A DNA stretch of 64,000 nucleotides from Rhizobium sp. (GTDB lineage: Bacteria > Pseudomonadota > Alphaproteobacteria > Rhizobiales > Rhizobiaceae): contig JAHHDR010000046.1 in the NCBI GenBank assembly GCA_019739215.1, positions 62,001 through 126,000 on the forward strand, read 5' to 3'. Positions within the stretch are counted from its first letter, which is position 1. Every line of letters begins with the position of its first letter. Below, in pieces: positions 16,012 through 24,943 of the stretch. Below the pieces are notes generated by a model. It did not search any database and was not told where the DNA came from. It saw only the letters and a list, made by a program, of their open reading frames with translations. The position numbers were made by a program, and so were the translations under genes.

Positions 16012-16055
16012 CTGCTCGTATCGCTGGGACGAGCAGAACTTGTCAGCCGTTTTTT
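16012..16055 (+). terminator. repABC terminator hairpin with direct-repeat tail
   Basis: An 8-bp perfect stem (CTGCTCGT at 16012-16019, ACGAGCAG at 16029-16036) with a 9-base loop is followed by ACTTGTCAGCCGTTTTTT, identical to the sequence after repA. The T-run is 12 bases past the stem, farther than in a classical intrinsic terminator. Confidence 0.5.
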
Positions 16056-16299
16056 CCGGTAATTTTCTTTGGTAAGACAGAAGGTTATTGTTGTTGAAGA
16101 GCGAATTTCTGTCGTGGGAGGGTGCATCACAACGTCGCTCACAAAGCGAAAACAGCTGAGCGTCGACCCTGTGAATGGCCAAGTCGTGAAGCGCCACCGC
16201 TTGATACTCGGTCGAGGGGCGTGTCGCAAATTTTCTTGGTTGGCGGCATGTTAACGAACGCCGTAGATATTCTCGCTCCAATATTGTGGAGCGCGCTCG

Positions 16300-16440
16300 T
16301 GATTGTGGGTCCCGTTGCCGAAAGGCAGAAGCGCCTGTCGCCAAGTGATTTCAACGGGCGGCGTTTGGGAGCGTGGCTCATCGTGCAGGCAGCGTCTTGG
16401 TATCTGAGTTATCCGCTCAGCTCCCGAGACCTCGAGAGAT
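16300..16440 (+). pseudogene. IS6-family transposase N-terminal fragment
   Basis: One plus-strand frame reads VAERQKRLSPSDFNGRRLGA then WLIVQAASWYLSYPLSSRDL, matching the IS6 transposase start also seen at 2347-2545. It breaks off at the HTH and nothing of the DDE domain follows. The rest of 16056-16590 shows no recognisable gene; small open frames there have poor coding character. Confidence 0.65.
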
Positions 16441-16590
16441 GCTCTGGCAGCACGGTCACAGCGCCTGGGCTTTCGCTTACGCGCCGAGCGGCAGACTCGG
16501 ACGCCTGTAACTGAAGATCAATGCTGGCATTGCCCAGTTGATCGATGGAGAAATATTTTCCGCGTTCCCCGGCCCCGCAAGGTAGGGGAA

Positions 16591-17748
16591 CTACGTCAGC
16601 ATCCGAGTCGCGCGCCCCATCTTGCGCTCGCTGTCATTGTAGTAGCTGGCCGCCTGAGCGACGGACTTGTGAAGCGATTGCTGCATCGCCTCCTGAAGGG
16701 GGATGCCCCGATTGGCGGCCTCGGTGAGATAACCAGAGCGCAACCCGTGCGCCGAAAACAGCGCCGGATCTAGACCCGCCTGTTTCGCGCGCGCCTTGAC
16801 CACAAGGTTGACGGTCTGCGGCGTGATCGCCCGTCGGTCGATGTTCCCCCATTGATCGATCTTGCGGAAGATCGGTCCGGTGTCGATGCCGGTGGCCGCG
16901 AGCCATTTCCTGAGAGCCAGGACCGGCCGGCCGAGCAAGATGACAGAGGCATCATCGCCGGCGTCGGTTGTTTTGGTGCGCCCGAGATGGATCGTGAGGC
17001 AGGGCAGGGGGGTCGAGTTCGGATCCTTTGGATCGAGCGGTACCGGGTCTTCATCACGCAGGTCTTCGACGCGTAGCCCGGCGACCTCGGACCGGCGCCG
17101 GCCGCCTGAAGCGAAGGCGATTAGGAGAAGCGCGCGGTCGCGCAGATCGACCTGGCGCTCACGGTTGCAGGCGGACAGAAGCTGCGCCAGGACGTCGCCG
17201 GTGACGGCTTTGAGGCTCTTCCTCTGTCGGGGGCGGGCGGCGGCCCGAACCGAAAGCCGGAGGGCGCTCTTCAGCGACGGCTCCGCGAAATTCCCCTTGT
17301 GCCCCCTCCAGCGGGTGAGGATCGACCATGAGGTCAGGCGGCGCCTCACAGTGCCGGGTGCATGCGGTCCTTTGGCCTTCAGCAGCGCCTGCGCCCGCAG
17401 GCTGGTCTCGACGTCAGGCGGCATGCCATGACTGGCATCGGTGGCGCGTCGCTCCGGGTCCCAGAGGTGATGGGCGACGAACTTCAGGAGCAGGCTCTCC
17501 GGTGCCGGCCAGGGCAGGGGGGTCCCAGTGGCGGCGAGACTCCAGGCCTCGAGATAGGCGAGATCGGAGGCGAGCGCGCGCAGTGTGTTAGCGCCCATGC
17601 CCTGGGCGGCCAGGTGCTTGAGGGTCTCGACATCGTCGTCGGTCAGGATGCCGGCCAGTTGATCGCGGCAATCGAAGGGCAGGATCGCATCGAGCGCGTC
17701 GAGCTGTTCGGCACGGGCGGAGACGAGGCTCGATCGGTCACTCGCCAT
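16591..17748 (-). CDS. Tyrosine recombinase / phage-type integrase
   Basis: A minus-strand product of about 385 residues (ATG at 17748; an alternative ATG lies at 17763). An N-terminal SAM-like core-binding domain comes first, then the catalytic domain: first Arg in FASGGRRRSEVAGL, the HxxR box in FSAHGLRSGYLTEAANRG and the nucleophile Tyr in AQAASYYND. The ATG at 17748 lies inside the last codons of the vapC gene (CATGGCGAGTGA), so toxin and integrase are translationally coupled. A partial decayed copy of a related integrase is at 20825-20990. Substrate sites cannot be named. Confidence 0.88.
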   Translation of the reverse strand: MASDRSSLVSARAEQLDALDAILPFDCRDQLAGILTDDDVETLKHLAAQGMGANTLRALASDLAYLEAWSLAATGTPLPWPAPESLLLKFVAHHLWDPERRATDASHGMPPDVETSLRAQALLKAKGPHAPGTVRRRLTSWSILTRWRGHKGNFAEPSLKSALRLSVRAAARPRQRKSLKAVTGDVLAQLLSACNRERQVDLRDRALLLIAFASGGRRRSEVAGLRVEDLRDEDPVPLDPKDPNSTPLPCLTIHLGRTKTTDAGDDASVILLGRPVLALRKWLAATGIDTGPIFRKIDQWGNIDRRAITPQTVNLVVKARAKQAGLDPALFSAHGLRSGYLTEAANRGIPLQEAMQQSLHKSVAQAASYYNDSERKMGRATRMLT

Positions 17749-18154
17749 GGGCGTAAGGGCCAAGCACGGTCACACCCTCTTTCCGGGCGGCGCCAGCAAG
17801 CTTGCGGTCGAGTGTGGCGAGCGAGATGCTTCGGTTCACGGCCAGGGCAAGATAGGCCGCATCATAGGCACTAAGGGTGTGATTGGACGCAAGAAGCAGG
17901 ATTGATCCGTCGCCGCCAATCCCGGCATCTTCGAGCGGCAACCGCCGCACCCGCTCCATCCCAAGCAGCGCGCCTCCTGCAGCGATCCGGCCGCGGCGCT
18001 CCGACATGACAAGAATGTTGCGGACTTCGAACCAGAACAGCGACGGCGCTGGGCAGTGTTCTGACATCGAGGCGATGATGGTCTCGGCGTCATCGCTGTA
18101 TTCCTCCGGCAGCAACCACGCCGCTACCAGGGATGCATCGATGACAAAGGACAT
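17738..18154 (-). CDS. vapC: VapC-type PIN ribonuclease toxin
   Basis: This 138-residue PIN-domain protein has the acidic metal-binding residues: Asp in MSFVIDASLVAAWLLPEE, Glu in FWFEVRNIL, Asp in SAYDAAYLALA and Asp in LATLDRKLA. PIN toxins cleave RNA, often tRNA. Its GTG/ATG start overlaps the antitoxin stop by one base (TGATG). The 3' end overlaps the integrase start, making an antitoxin-toxin-integrase unit. Confidence 0.88.
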   Translation of the reverse strand: MSFVIDASLVAAWLLPEEYSDDAETIIASMSEHCPAPSLFWFEVRNILVMSERRGRIAAGGALLGMERVRRLPLEDAGIGGDGSILLLASNHTLSAYDAAYLALAVNRSISLATLDRKLAGAARKEGVTVLGPYAHGE

Positions 18155-18393
18155 CAGCGGCGCCCTTCGTCCCGCCAGGACATGATCTCGTCATGAGATG
18201 AGGGTGTTGCCCGGCCACGGGCGGCGCGCACTTCGTTGACCAGAAGCTGCAGATCGGTTTCCTTGCGGATCCTGGACAGTTTCGCGATCGGGTCGTTTCC
18301 GCGCGAGATGATGACGTCCTCGCCCGCCTCGACCCGGACGAGCAGTTCCGAGAGATGGGCCTTGGCTTCGGAGACCTTGACGGTAGTGCTCAT
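18154..18393 (-). CDS. vapB: Phd/YefM-type antitoxin paired with VapC
   Basis: The ATG at 18393 (MSTTVKVSEAKAHLSELLVR) gives 79 residues; a longer frame starts at 18420. The N-terminal VSEAKAHLSELL...GEDVIISRGNDPIAKL is the Phd/YefM DNA-binding fold and the C-terminal tail (VRAARGRATPSSHDEIMSWR) is the toxin-binding part. It is followed at once by vapC, as in standard Phd-PIN pairs. Confidence 0.85.
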   Translation of the reverse strand: MSTTVKVSEAKAHLSELLVRVEAGEDVIISRGNDPIAKLSRIRKETDLQLLVNEVRAARGRATPSSHDEIMSWRDEGRR

Positions 18394-18589
18394 GGCGGGC
18401 TTCCAGATCCGGAATTTCACTGAAGAATAGAGGGACTGCAGGGGTTGGTCAACAGGTAGATCTCCTCACTATCGATACTTGAAATGCCCAGCCCCCAAAC
18501 GCTATTGGATTGACTCCAACGCTGTGAACTTGTTGTCGATGGGTCATCGTTGCTCCGCGCCCTTTCTTCAGCGGCAACCCGGGCTGTGT

Positions 18590-18840
18590 GCCACAAGCGC
18601 CTGGATCTCGGATAGATGAGCACCAGGGAGTTGCGCCGGCGGGCTGACGCCTTCTGCCATGAAGCGAGCCTGCCACCGCCTGATGGATGCCGTGGCAGTT
18701 CCAGCCTCAGCCATGATGGCGGCGTTCATCAGCACGATCCGGGCCCGCGAGACGTGTTTTGCGGGCTATTGCGATCCGCGACAGTGCGTTGAGCCGCTGC
18801 CGATCAGTCTCGTCGAAAGTGATGGAAATCCCTATGCAGC
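18590..18840 (-). pseudogene. IS630-family transposase N-terminal remnant
   Basis: On the minus strand, pieces in two frames give ITFDETDRQRLNALSRIAIA then HVSRARIVLMNAAIMAEAGT and ASIRRWQARFMAEGV, the N-terminal HTH part of IS630-type transposases. A frame change separates the blocks and the DDE domain is missing. It lies against the 3' end of the RTX-like gene. The stretch 18421-18590 shows nothing recognisable. Confidence 0.6.
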
Positions 18841-18861
18841 AGGAACCCAAACTCGCCGCCG

Positions 18862-20505
18862 TCAAAAGAGAAAATCGCTCGCTGATAGATCGTGGCGGTC
18901 GACATTCAGGACCGTCAGAACCATATCTGCCGGTCTCTTCGCCAGATCAATCACGACATCTTGGCCGGTCTGATGCAGGGAGCGCTTGAGGTCGGAAAAG
19001 CGATCGATGCCATCGACAAGGCGGAAATCGATCAAATCCCTTCCATCCTGAAAATCGACGATTGTATCGTGGCTGCCTTCTGTCTGCATGACGAAAATAT
19101 CGCGGCCGCCCTCGCCCCAGAACTTGTTGTCAGCGCTGTTGCCGGTCAGCACGTTCTTGAGTTTGTTACCGATCGCATCGGCGATCTCATCGCCGACGAG
19201 CTCGAGATTCTCGATATTGGCCGCCAGAGACCAGGTATAGGTGGACTTGAGGGTGTCGTTGCCCTGTCCTTTCCGCTCGACGATCTCAAGCGGTATGCCC
19301 GTCTCGTAGATGTCGTCGCCGGCACCGCCATAGACCTTGCCCTTGACCTCGCCATATGGGGAACCGAACCAGTCATTGCCGCCACCGAGCTTGACGTCAC
19401 CCCGCAACCGCCCCCACATATCGACGGCATTGTCGCCATCGCCTGCGAAGATCGCAAGACCCGACCTGGCTGATACCGTGCCACTTATGTGACGGAAATC
19501 TGCGGTGTCTGAAAGAATGACCGCCGCTTCCGTCTTGGACGTTGATCGGATGACGTTGAAATTGGTGGCGACGCTGTCGAAACCGCCGACGGCCAAGCCA
19601 ACATTGGCGAGAATCTTTGCGGTGGTCTCAACGTTCGACCCGTCGCCCAAGACTTGGATGCCAAGGCCCTGGGACCGGATCTCCCCATAATTGTCGATAT
19701 CTGCGGCTGCGCCGGTGGCGGCGATACCGGCAGTCACGCCCGATACCAGAACCGTGTTGACGATGTGGGCAGCATCACCGGTTGCCACGATACCGGCACC
19801 GGCCGTACTGGTGATGGTGGCGTAATTCTCAATCTTGGCATTGGAGCCGGATGCTGAGATGGCATCAAGCCTGGAAGTAATGCTCCCGCCGCTGTTCTTG
19901 AACGAAAGATTGGCGCCCGTGGAAAGGACGCCGTAGCCCTCGGTCGAGACGACAGTATTGGTGCCATAGGTCTCGAAGCTGAAGTCGTTGCCTTCGGTAA
20001 CGATGGCCGTGGACATGGCGGAAATGGCGGCGCTGTTCTTGAGTTGATCGCCGGCACCCGACGAGACGATCGCAGTTCCGCCGGTCGACTCAATCGTGCC
20101 GTCGTTGAGGACAACGTTCATTCCTTGCCGCAATTCGACCGCGTTGCCTGTCGTTGTGATTGTCGCCGAGCCGTTTAGTGCATCCCCCACAACTTCGAGC
20201 CTTATGCCGCCAGAAGCGGCTGCGATACCCAAACCGTTGCTGGAGATCGAGGCCGTGTAGTCGAGACGTATCTTGGTCTGGCTATCGGCAAGCGACGCGT
20301 CGCCCACCTGCATGGCAGGTCCAGAGGCTGAGCGCAGTATGCCTTTTATCGTGAACTCCCGGCCGACAGTGGCGCCTGAGGCATCAATGCCCACGCCACT
20401 GGTATCGACTTTGACGCCGGTATCAATCATCCACTGATCAAGTGTGGTTGCTGCGATGGTAGAGGTGGTGTCCAAGCCTATGGTAATCATCACGTACCCA
20501 CACAT
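18862..20505 (-). CDS. RTX-like beta-solenoid repeat protein, copy A
   Basis: A 547-residue minus-strand protein, intact. Residues about 60-370 are degenerate parallel beta-roll/solenoid repeats of the GTAIVSSGAGDQLKNSAAIS kind, with repeating G-N/I-N-x-G turns. Residues about 370-480 hold Ca-binding RTX-like nonapeptides (GGAGDDIYE, GNSADNKFWGEGGRDIF). The C-terminus ends SASDFLF, resembling type I secretion signals, and there is no Sec signal peptide. It is probably exported and may be an adhesin or surface protein. A paralogue with the same plan and a DFLF ending is at 55058-56650. No type I secretion genes are in the window. Confidence 0.75.
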   Translation of the reverse strand: MCGYVMITIGLDTTSTIAATTLDQWMIDTGVKVDTSGVGIDASGATVGREFTIKGILRSASGPAMQVGDASLADSQTKIRLDYTASISSNGLGIAAASGGIRLEVVGDALNGSATITTTGNAVELRQGMNVVLNDGTIESTGGTAIVSSGAGDQLKNSAAISAMSTAIVTEGNDFSFETYGTNTVVSTEGYGVLSTGANLSFKNSGGSITSRLDAISASGSNAKIENYATITSTAGAGIVATGDAAHIVNTVLVSGVTAGIAATGAAADIDNYGEIRSQGLGIQVLGDGSNVETTAKILANVGLAVGGFDSVATNFNVIRSTSKTEAAVILSDTADFRHISGTVSARSGLAIFAGDGDNAVDMWGRLRGDVKLGGGNDWFGSPYGEVKGKVYGGAGDDIYETGIPLEIVERKGQGNDTLKSTYTWSLAANIENLELVGDEIADAIGNKLKNVLTGNSADNKFWGEGGRDIFVMQTEGSHDTIVDFQDGRDLIDFRLVDGIDRFSDLKRSLHQTGQDVVIDLAKRPADMVLTVLNVDRHDLSASDFLF

Positions 20506-20824
20506 ACGATCTCTAGTTTAGACATGAGCTATCGTTCTAGAATAGTCAAGTAGTTATCGCTGCCACTCCAGAATATGTCCGAATACTATTAACGTTGGGG
20601 TGCAGCTATAGCAGGCTGTTGAAGAAGTCTGTCGTTTGGCCGGGAGAACTAGCTCGCCGCCGTTGTGACAGGCGAACACGATGTCAATCGCGCCATCATC
20701 GAACAATTCGGCGTTCCCGTCGCCGGAGACTTGGTCCATCTCGTCAATTCCGGCCCACGCGAAGTGGACCATTAGGCCTCCGGATGATCGGAGGTGTTGC
20801 TTCATCTCACAAGGCCTTGCGGTG
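20506..20824. other. Intergenic, no gene seen
   Basis: About 320 bases between the RTX-like gene and an integrase remnant. GCAGGCTGTTGAAGAAGTC at 20610-20628 resembles IS-end sequence but has no partner. Open frames on both strands have poor coding character. The promoter of the RTX-like gene should lie at the left edge. Confidence 0.35.
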
Positions 20825-20990
20825 ACATCGCCGGTGACGGCCTTGCTGCTCTACCTCTATCGGGGGCGGGCGACGGCCCAACCGCAAGTCTGAGGGCACC
20901 CTTCAGCGACGGCTCGCCAAAATGCGGTTTGGACCCCTTACAGCGGGTGAGGATCGACCATGAGGTCAAGCGGCGCCCCAGTGCCGGGCA
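20825..20990 (-). pseudogene. Tyrosine recombinase fragment
   Basis: The minus strand reads RRLTSWSILTRCKGSKPHFG then EPSLKGALRLAV, closely matching RRLTSWSILTRWRGHKGNFA then EPSLKSALRLSV in the integrase at 16591-17748. DNA similarity continues over roughly 160 bases. The catalytic part is absent. It marks a second, deleted integrase copy about 3.5 kb away, in the same orientation. Confidence 0.75.
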
Positions 20991-21180
20991 CAACGCGGCC
21001 GGCGTTGTTTCGCTATTGCTCGCGGGCAAAGGGATGGGGTGATCTCGATGACCAGTTCACTATTGTTACTAGAAACGCATCGGAGCCAACACGCTCAGAG
21101 CGCTGGCCTCCGGCGTCAGGATAAATGGGTCGCGACGATGAGGCAATTGCAGTTCCACCAGGAAAAGAACGCTCTCCACA

Positions 21181-21537
21181 ATGTCTGCAAACTTGCGCGT
21201 GGCTGACCAAAGTGCGGAATCTCCACTATTCGGTGAGACTTTTCTACCTCATGCCCGTTACCGGCCTGAAAGCCAGGAAATAACGGGGATGACGGTGATG
21301 TCTCAGCGTGTGAAGGTACAGGAAATGGTGATGCAGATGCATGAGAAAAACCTTGTGCTCATGAACATCGTTCGAGACATCGCCGAGAACGAGACATCCC
21401 TGCACCTCCCGGCAGACATCACTGAGGAAGAGATCGGTCGGTCATTTGCTGATAAGGCCGTACGCCGAAAGGCGTTGCTCGACGAGATTCTCGACTTGCT
21501 GTGCAGAGAAGACATGGCACGGCGTGTCGGGGCTTAG
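21181..21537 (+). CDS. Hypothetical protein, 118 aa
   Basis: An intact plus-strand frame with a charged, helical product; the second half (VKVQEMVMQMHEKNLVLMNI, then ADKAVRRKALLDEILDLLCR) looks coiled-coil. The N-terminal 40 residues are less ordered, and ATGs at 21289 or 21298 could be the true start. No family is recognised. It is flanked by an integrase fragment and an HNH-like remnant and is probably accessory DNA. Confidence 0.45.
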   Translation: MSANLRVADQSAESPLFGETFLPHARYRPESQEITGMTVMSQRVKVQEMVMQMHEKNLVLMNIVRDIAENETSLHLPADITEEEIGRSFADKAVRRKALLDEILDLLCREDMARRVGA

Positions 21538-21613
21538 CTCAAAGCCGTTCCCGGTGTGTTGAATACTCAATTGCCGATGCGATATGTGGTTTGCTCGCCG
21601 CCAGCGATTGCCG

Positions 21614-21880
21614 TCACGCGTCGCGTGAAGAACGCAGCGGAAACATGTCCTCGCCGTATTGATGCAGGCGCGCATGGTGCCGCCGGCACAGCCAACGCAC
21701 CCCGAGCGGGTTGTCATATCGATCGTGATGGGCGTCAACATCGGCATGCCCGCAGACCTCGCAGCCCTCTTTCTTGAGCTGTCCTGCATTGAGTGCGCGC
21801 TGAACGGCGAGGTGAGCATCGTATTTGTCCGGATTGGCTCATCGCCAATTTGCCTGTCGGGTCTCACTTTCGATCATCAT
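21614..21880 (-). pseudogene. HNH-like zinc-finger protein with in-frame TGA
   Basis: The minus-strand frame from ATG 21880 reads MMIESETRQANWR, then a TGA, then continues in the same frame with ANPDKYDAHLAVQRALNAG and a zinc-ribbon/HNH-like block (CEVCGHADVDAHHDRYDNPL, GVRWLCRRHHARLHQYGEDM). Such CxxC...HH...CxxHH proteins occur in phages and mobile elements. A single stop at codon 14 separates the start from the domain, so the gene is broken unless a downstream start is used. Confidence 0.6.
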
Positions 21881-21986
21881 TCGCCTCTACGCTGCTCATC
21901 TGACACCTCCAAAGTGAACCCCTGCGGCGGAAAAAGCTCCAGACGGCGAAGCGGCGCCCTCTCGCGCATTCGAACCACGATCAGGG

Positions 21987-22733
21987 TTAGACATGCGCGT
22001 CGCCAAACGCAAACTCGCCGTCGTCGGTCTCGGGATAGAGCGAGGCAACGAGGATCAATGCGTACAGAACGAAGACGAATCCCAACACGATCCAACCGGC
22101 GAGTGGGCCAAGTGATGCATTCGTCACGACGTCGCTCCAGCGGCTTACGACCTCGGCTTCCGTGTCGTTGGGCATGAGTTTGGGTGACGAAATCTTCAAG
22201 CCCCAGGCCAGAACCAGGATAAGGTACATCCAGCTGTAATTGCGCCGGATGCGCCGGAAAACCGCTTCCCGGTAGGTGATGAAGAATGTCGGGTTCCGGA
22301 GGCTTTTGGCAATCGCGCTCGCCCAGTCTGCCGTAAGCGCCGCCTGCGGACTCATCACCTGGGCGAAGTAATGACGTTCGAGCTGCCTGACGCGGCTGCG
22401 ATACACATCGAAAAACCGATACCGCCGGGCTTCGATCAGCAGGAGCAGCGAGACGATCAGCATGCCAAACAGGATGACGCCATGATGTGAGGTCGGCGTC
22501 GAAAGAGAGATCGACAGCAATGCGGCGACGACCGTGATTGCCCAGTTGGAAGTCCGGTCGATACGGTCCCGCCAGCTGGTCATTCGTCCCATCTCCCCGC
22601 GGTAGTAATGGATCACCGCGTTGACCGTTTCAGATGATGTCGCCGGCTGAGGCGGCCCCATTCGTTGCTCTGCGGTGTCGCTTTCAGTGCCCGGTTTTAT
22701 CCCGATCAACGTCTCCATGGTGCAGACCTCCAA
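21987..22733 (-). CDS. DUF2270 family integral membrane protein
   Basis: A 248-residue product (a start at the second Met, METLIG, is also possible). The pattern fits DUF2270: IHYYRGEMGRMTSWRDRIDR, two transmembrane helices near residues 66-100 (NWAITVVAALLSISL, VILFGMLIVSLLLLIEA), a cytoplasmic arginine-rich loop (RYRFFDVYRSRVRQLERHYF) and two more helices near the C-terminus. Function is unknown. It lies just downstream of the DASS-type permease on the same strand with a 54-base gap, so they probably share a transcript. Confidence 0.8.
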   Translation of the reverse strand: MEVCTMETLIGIKPGTESDTAEQRMGPPQPATSSETVNAVIHYYRGEMGRMTSWRDRIDRTSNWAITVVAALLSISLSTPTSHHGVILFGMLIVSLLLLIEARRYRFFDVYRSRVRQLERHYFAQVMSPQAALTADWASAIAKSLRNPTFFITYREAVFRRIRRNYSWMYLILVLAWGLKISSPKLMPNDTEAEVVSRWSDVVTNASLGPLAGWIVLGFVFVLYALILVASLYPETDDGEFAFGDAHV

Positions 22734-22787
22734 AGATTTCTGTTCTCAATGCCCGGCTCGCAGCTGCATGCGATCCGATCTCCCGCC

Positions 22788-24554
22788 CTATATGGGCCAT
22801 GCAAGCAGTAGCATCGGAACGCTAACGATGAGAACGATGAAGGACAGCGGAAGCCCCAGACGGGCGTAGTCACCGAACCGATAGCCTCCCGGCCCCATCA
22901 CGAGTGTATTGCACTGGTGGCCGATAGGGGTGAGAAAATCACAGCCCGCCCCGATGGCGACCGCCATCAGGAACGCGTCCGGCGCATATCCGAGCTTGGA
23001 CGCGAAGGTCGCTGCGATCGGCGCCATGACGAGGACAGTGGCCGCATTGTTGAGAAACGGCGTGACGGCCATGGCCGCGACCAGTATCAGCGCAAGCGCG
23101 CCATAGGGCGGCAACATTTCCGCCGTCCGTGAAAGCAGGTTTGCGATGACGTCGGTTGTTCCTGTGGTCTTCAATGAATCGCTGATGGGAATCAGCGCCG
23201 CAAGCATGATCAGGATCGGCGCGTCGAGATGGCGGTAGACCTCACGCAGCGGCAAGGAGCCACTCACGACCATCAGGAATGCCGCCGCGAAGAACCCGGC
23301 CGCGACCGGCACGCCGCCGAACGCCGTTGCGCCCATCGCCGCCACCAGGATGAGGACGGGGAGTATCGTGTTGCGTGCATTTCCAAGTTTCAGGTCGCGC
23401 TCGACGAGCGGCAGGCATCCCCACTCCCGCAAGAGATCAGGAAGTGCCTTCAGGTCGCCCTGGAGCACGACGACATCGCCGTTGCGGATCTTGATTTCTC
23501 CCAGGCGCTCGGTGAAACGCTTGTCACGACGGCTGACGGCGAGAAGATTGAGACCGGTGTCGTCGAAGAGCGAGACATCCTTCGCGCTCAGGCCGATCAG
23601 ACGGGAATGTTCGCCGACGATCGCTTCGACCGAACTGATATCCTTGGTATCGTCCTTCCGGTCGGTGCGGTCCGAAAATTGCAGCTTCGCCTCGCTGACA
23701 ATTTTATCCAAGGCACTCTGTTCGCCTTCGAAAATCAGAAGATCGCCGTCCTTCAGAATGGTATCCGGAAGCGGGCTTCGCTTTTGACCTCCGTCGCCGA
23801 TGATTGCTGTCACCATCGCATCGCCCCCACCCGGCTTCTGCAGCCAGCTCACCGAATGCCCGATGGCACTGGAAGCGGAGGTTATTCGAGCCTCGGTCGT
23901 ATAGTTCTTGATTTTAACGGCCTCGTTCATCGAGGTTTCCTGCCGCGCGCGTTCCGGAAGCAGTTTGTAGAAGATGCCGAGAAAGACGATGCCCGTGATG
24001 GTGAGAGCGAGCCCGACCGGGGTGTAGTCGAACATGGTAAACGGCTGACCGGTGACCTCCTCGCGAACCCGCGATACGATGATGTTGGGCGATGTGCCGA
24101 TCTGTGTCATCAGCCCGCCCAGCAGCGAGGCAAATGCCATCGGCATCAAGAACATGGACGGCGATACGCTCGATTTTCGGGCCATCTGCATCGCCACCGG
24201 AATCATGATCGCGAGCGCGCCGATGTTCTTTATGAAGGCTGAGAGCACGGCGACAATAATCACCAGGATGATCAACTGCATTCGCGGGCCGCGCCGCTCC
24301 GGCGACAGGCGCCGCAACGCGATATCCATCAGACCCGATCGGGAGATGGCGGCGCTGACGACGAGCGCGCTACCGACGATGATGACGATGTCGTCCGAAA
24401 ATCCCGAAAACGCATCCTGTGCCGGAACAATGCCCAAGGCGATTGCTGCCAGCAGGGATCCGACAGCGACGACATCGTAGCGATATCGTCCCCATACGAA
24501 AGCACCCATCATCAATCCGATGACGAGAAGAGAGAGCCATTGATCTGTGCGCAT
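22788..24554 (-). CDS. SLC13/DASS-type permease with RCK_C (TrkA-C) domains
   Basis: The ATG at 24554 (MRTDQWLSLLVIGLMMGAFV) gives 588 residues; the frame runs upstream to 24719 without coding character. Layout: a first membrane block (about 1-190), a soluble middle with two TrkA-C-like regulatory domains (around 215-390; SPLPDTILKDGDLLIFEG and EIKIRNGDVVVLQGDLK), then a second membrane block. The paired re-entrant motifs TQIGTSPNIIV and TPIGHQCNTLV are the SLC13/CitMHS-type substrate sites. Members move dicarboxylates or sulfate with sodium; the substrate here is unknown. Confidence 0.85.
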   Translation of the reverse strand: MRTDQWLSLLVIGLMMGAFVWGRYRYDVVAVGSLLAAIALGIVPAQDAFSGFSDDIVIIVGSALVVSAAISRSGLMDIALRRLSPERRGPRMQLIILVIIVAVLSAFIKNIGALAIMIPVAMQMARKSSVSPSMFLMPMAFASLLGGLMTQIGTSPNIIVSRVREEVTGQPFTMFDYTPVGLALTITGIVFLGIFYKLLPERARQETSMNEAVKIKNYTTEARITSASSAIGHSVSWLQKPGGGDAMVTAIIGDGGQKRSPLPDTILKDGDLLIFEGEQSALDKIVSEAKLQFSDRTDRKDDTKDISSVEAIVGEHSRLIGLSAKDVSLFDDTGLNLLAVSRRDKRFTERLGEIKIRNGDVVVLQGDLKALPDLLREWGCLPLVERDLKLGNARNTILPVLILVAAMGATAFGGVPVAAGFFAAAFLMVVSGSLPLREVYRHLDAPILIMLAALIPISDSLKTTGTTDVIANLLSRTAEMLPPYGALALILVAAMAVTPFLNNAATVLVMAPIAATFASKLGYAPDAFLMAVAIGAGCDFLTPIGHQCNTLVMGPGGYRFGDYARLGLPLSFIVLIVSVPMLLLAWPI

Positions 24555-24943
24555 GTTTGCATCCCGATGGGCGCGACACAAACGCGCGAGACGTGAATTC
24601 GATACTTGGGATCGGCACGATTTCTGCCACCTGAGCTGCGATTTGTCGGATTGAATGCGCACCGGGAAGATAGACGTCGACTGAAGCGTGAGCGGGTCCG
24701 CAATGATAGGTGCCGACAAGCGTCCGCTCGCCAGTTTGGAGGTATCCCGCTAGGGTCCGGACGCCAGATCCGAGAGTTCTCGCAGCTTCGGCGCACAGGA
24801 CTCCGAAATCCCGGCAATTGCTGGACCCCACTCAAACCGTATCAAGGACGGCACCGAGACGGCCGGTTGAAGCATGTCGTGTTCGACCCATTTTCCGAGT
24901 TCCCGACAGGCGGGAATGTCTGATCGTCTTGGCACAGGGACAA
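24555..24943. other. Intergenic, no gene seen
   Basis: Nearly 390 bases between the permease start and the PIN-toxin stop. Several open frames exist but none shows family features or a good ribosome site. The promoter of the permease-DUF2270 transcript should lie near 24560-24650. Confidence 0.4.

Noticed and set aside
21442..21867. 141-codon minus-strand frame as a gene
   Set aside because: The frame next to it contains the HNH-like zinc-finger sequence with conserved Cys/His; this frame is a shadow.
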